DNA of 21,000 nucleotides from Neocallimastix lanati (nom. inval.) (taxonomy: Eukaryota; Neocallimastigomycota; Neocallimastigomycetes; Neocallimastigales; Neocallimastigaceae): assembly GCA_016946835.1 (NCBI GenBank), contig JACVTC010000008.1, forward strand, positions 744,001-765,000, in the 5' to 3' direction. The notes under the pieces were generated by a model. That model did not search any database, was not told the DNA's origin, and saw only the letters and a list, made by a program, of their open reading frames with translations. Positions 20,346 to 21,000 of this stretch are shown here, piece after piece (the stretch's first letter is position 1; each line of letters starts with the position of its first letter). The position numbers were made by a program, and so were the translations under genes.

Positions 20346-20770
20346 ATATTTATTAATAAATAATAAATAATAAATAATTGAATAATAAATAATAAATAAT
20401 AAATAATAAATAATAAATAATAAATAATAAATAATAAATAATAAATAATAAATAATAAATAATAAATAAATAAATAATAAATAATAAATAATAAATAATA
20501 AATAATTGAATAATAAATAATAAATAATAAATAATAAATAATAAATAATAAATAATAAATAATTGAATAATAAATAATAAATAATAAATAATTGAATAAT
20601 AAATAATAAATAATTGAATAATAAATAATAAATAATAAATAATAAATAATAAATAATTGAATTATAAATAATAAATAATAAATAATAAATAATTGAATAA
20701 TTAAATAATAAATAATAAATAATAAATAAATGAATAATTATTTAATAATTATAATAATAAATAAATGAAT
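20346..20770. repeat. (TAATAAA)n heptanucleotide array
   Basis: About 400 bp of TAATAAA heptamers broken by AATAATTGAATAAT markers at irregular spacing. It is the complement of the TTTATTA/ATTCAATTATT array at 10-11.6 kb, so it lies inverted relative to that array. Confidence 0.92.
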
Positions 20771-21000
20771 AATAATATTTTAATAAAATAAAAATAAAAT
20801 AAAATAAAAAAAAATTTAAGAAATAAGAAATAAAAAATATAAAAAAAAAAAAAACTTTAATTATTATTTATTTGAATCCTTAATGATGATTTGAAGATTT
20901 TTACAGGAAGGTTTTATGTTAAATGAACCATTCAGAATGAAGTTTCACCTTTAATTAATGGAAAAAAAAAATAATAAATTTGTTTTAATTTAATTATTTA
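20771..21000. other. Window edge: complex patch of unknown nature
   Basis: Sequence from about 20873 to 20960 is visibly less repetitive than its surroundings. On the - strand 26 codons are open from 20944 down to a TAA at 20864-20866, including NFILNGSFNIKPSCKNLQII. This may be the edge of a gene or a relic. It is too short to call. Confidence 0.3.

Overview
The window looks like nuclear DNA of a very AT-rich eukaryote. The best guess is an anaerobic gut fungus (Neocallimastigomycota). The reasons are: one recognisable gene with a GT-AG intron; a fungal-style ABCC transporter with an Asn/Ser-rich tail; a decayed Ty1/copia retroelement; and intergenic DNA made almost only of A/T runs, short tandem repeats and homopolymers. 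A dictyostelid or another AT-rich protist is the main alternative. The C-ending codons (CTC, TTC, GCC, ACC) in the second half of the transporter speak against it.

Layout. 1-850: AT-rich DNA with an 18-19 bp tandem repeat and a clear 85-bp tandem repeat. About 1119-3770: a dead Ty1/copia element, + strand. It has a possible 5' LTR, gag with a broken zinc knuckle, a protease DSG motif, a pre-integrase segment and integrase. It stops before reverse transcriptase, and every domain is broken by stops and frameshifts. 3817-4210: a 27-bp minisatellite. 4270-5880: AT-rich DNA with no gene seen. 5880-6435: a 44-bp minisatellite, then three copies of a 27-bp unit. 6662-7127: a frameshifted fragment of an unknown protein with about 32-residue internal repeats. 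7130-13110: intergenic, including an inverted-repeat pair near 7.3-7.5 kb, a large heptanucleotide (TTTATTA)n array at 10.08-11.64 kb, and a distinct hairpin at 12.57 kb.

13111-17975 is the only intact gene: a two-exon, 1513-residue ABCC-type (MRP-like) full transporter, TMD1-NBD1-TMD2-NBD2. Exon 1 (153 codons) is joined to exon 2 (1360 codons) by a 323-bp intron. Both nucleotide-binding domains have lost key residues. NBD1 lacks the Walker A lysine, the signature and the H-loop His. NBD2 keeps Walker A and B but has a broken signature and Asn for the H-loop His. A long ORF with conserved membrane domains suggests it is still expressed, so it may be a pseudo-transporter or regulator rather than a normal ATP-driven pump.

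17976-21000 is A-rich flank, then arrays of the same short-repeat family as at 3.8, 8.3 and 10-11.6 kb. The arrays on the two sides of the transporter gene are in opposite orientation. No genes appear to work together here: there is one live gene in a repeat-rich setting with transposon wreckage. No tRNA, rRNA or CRISPR was found.
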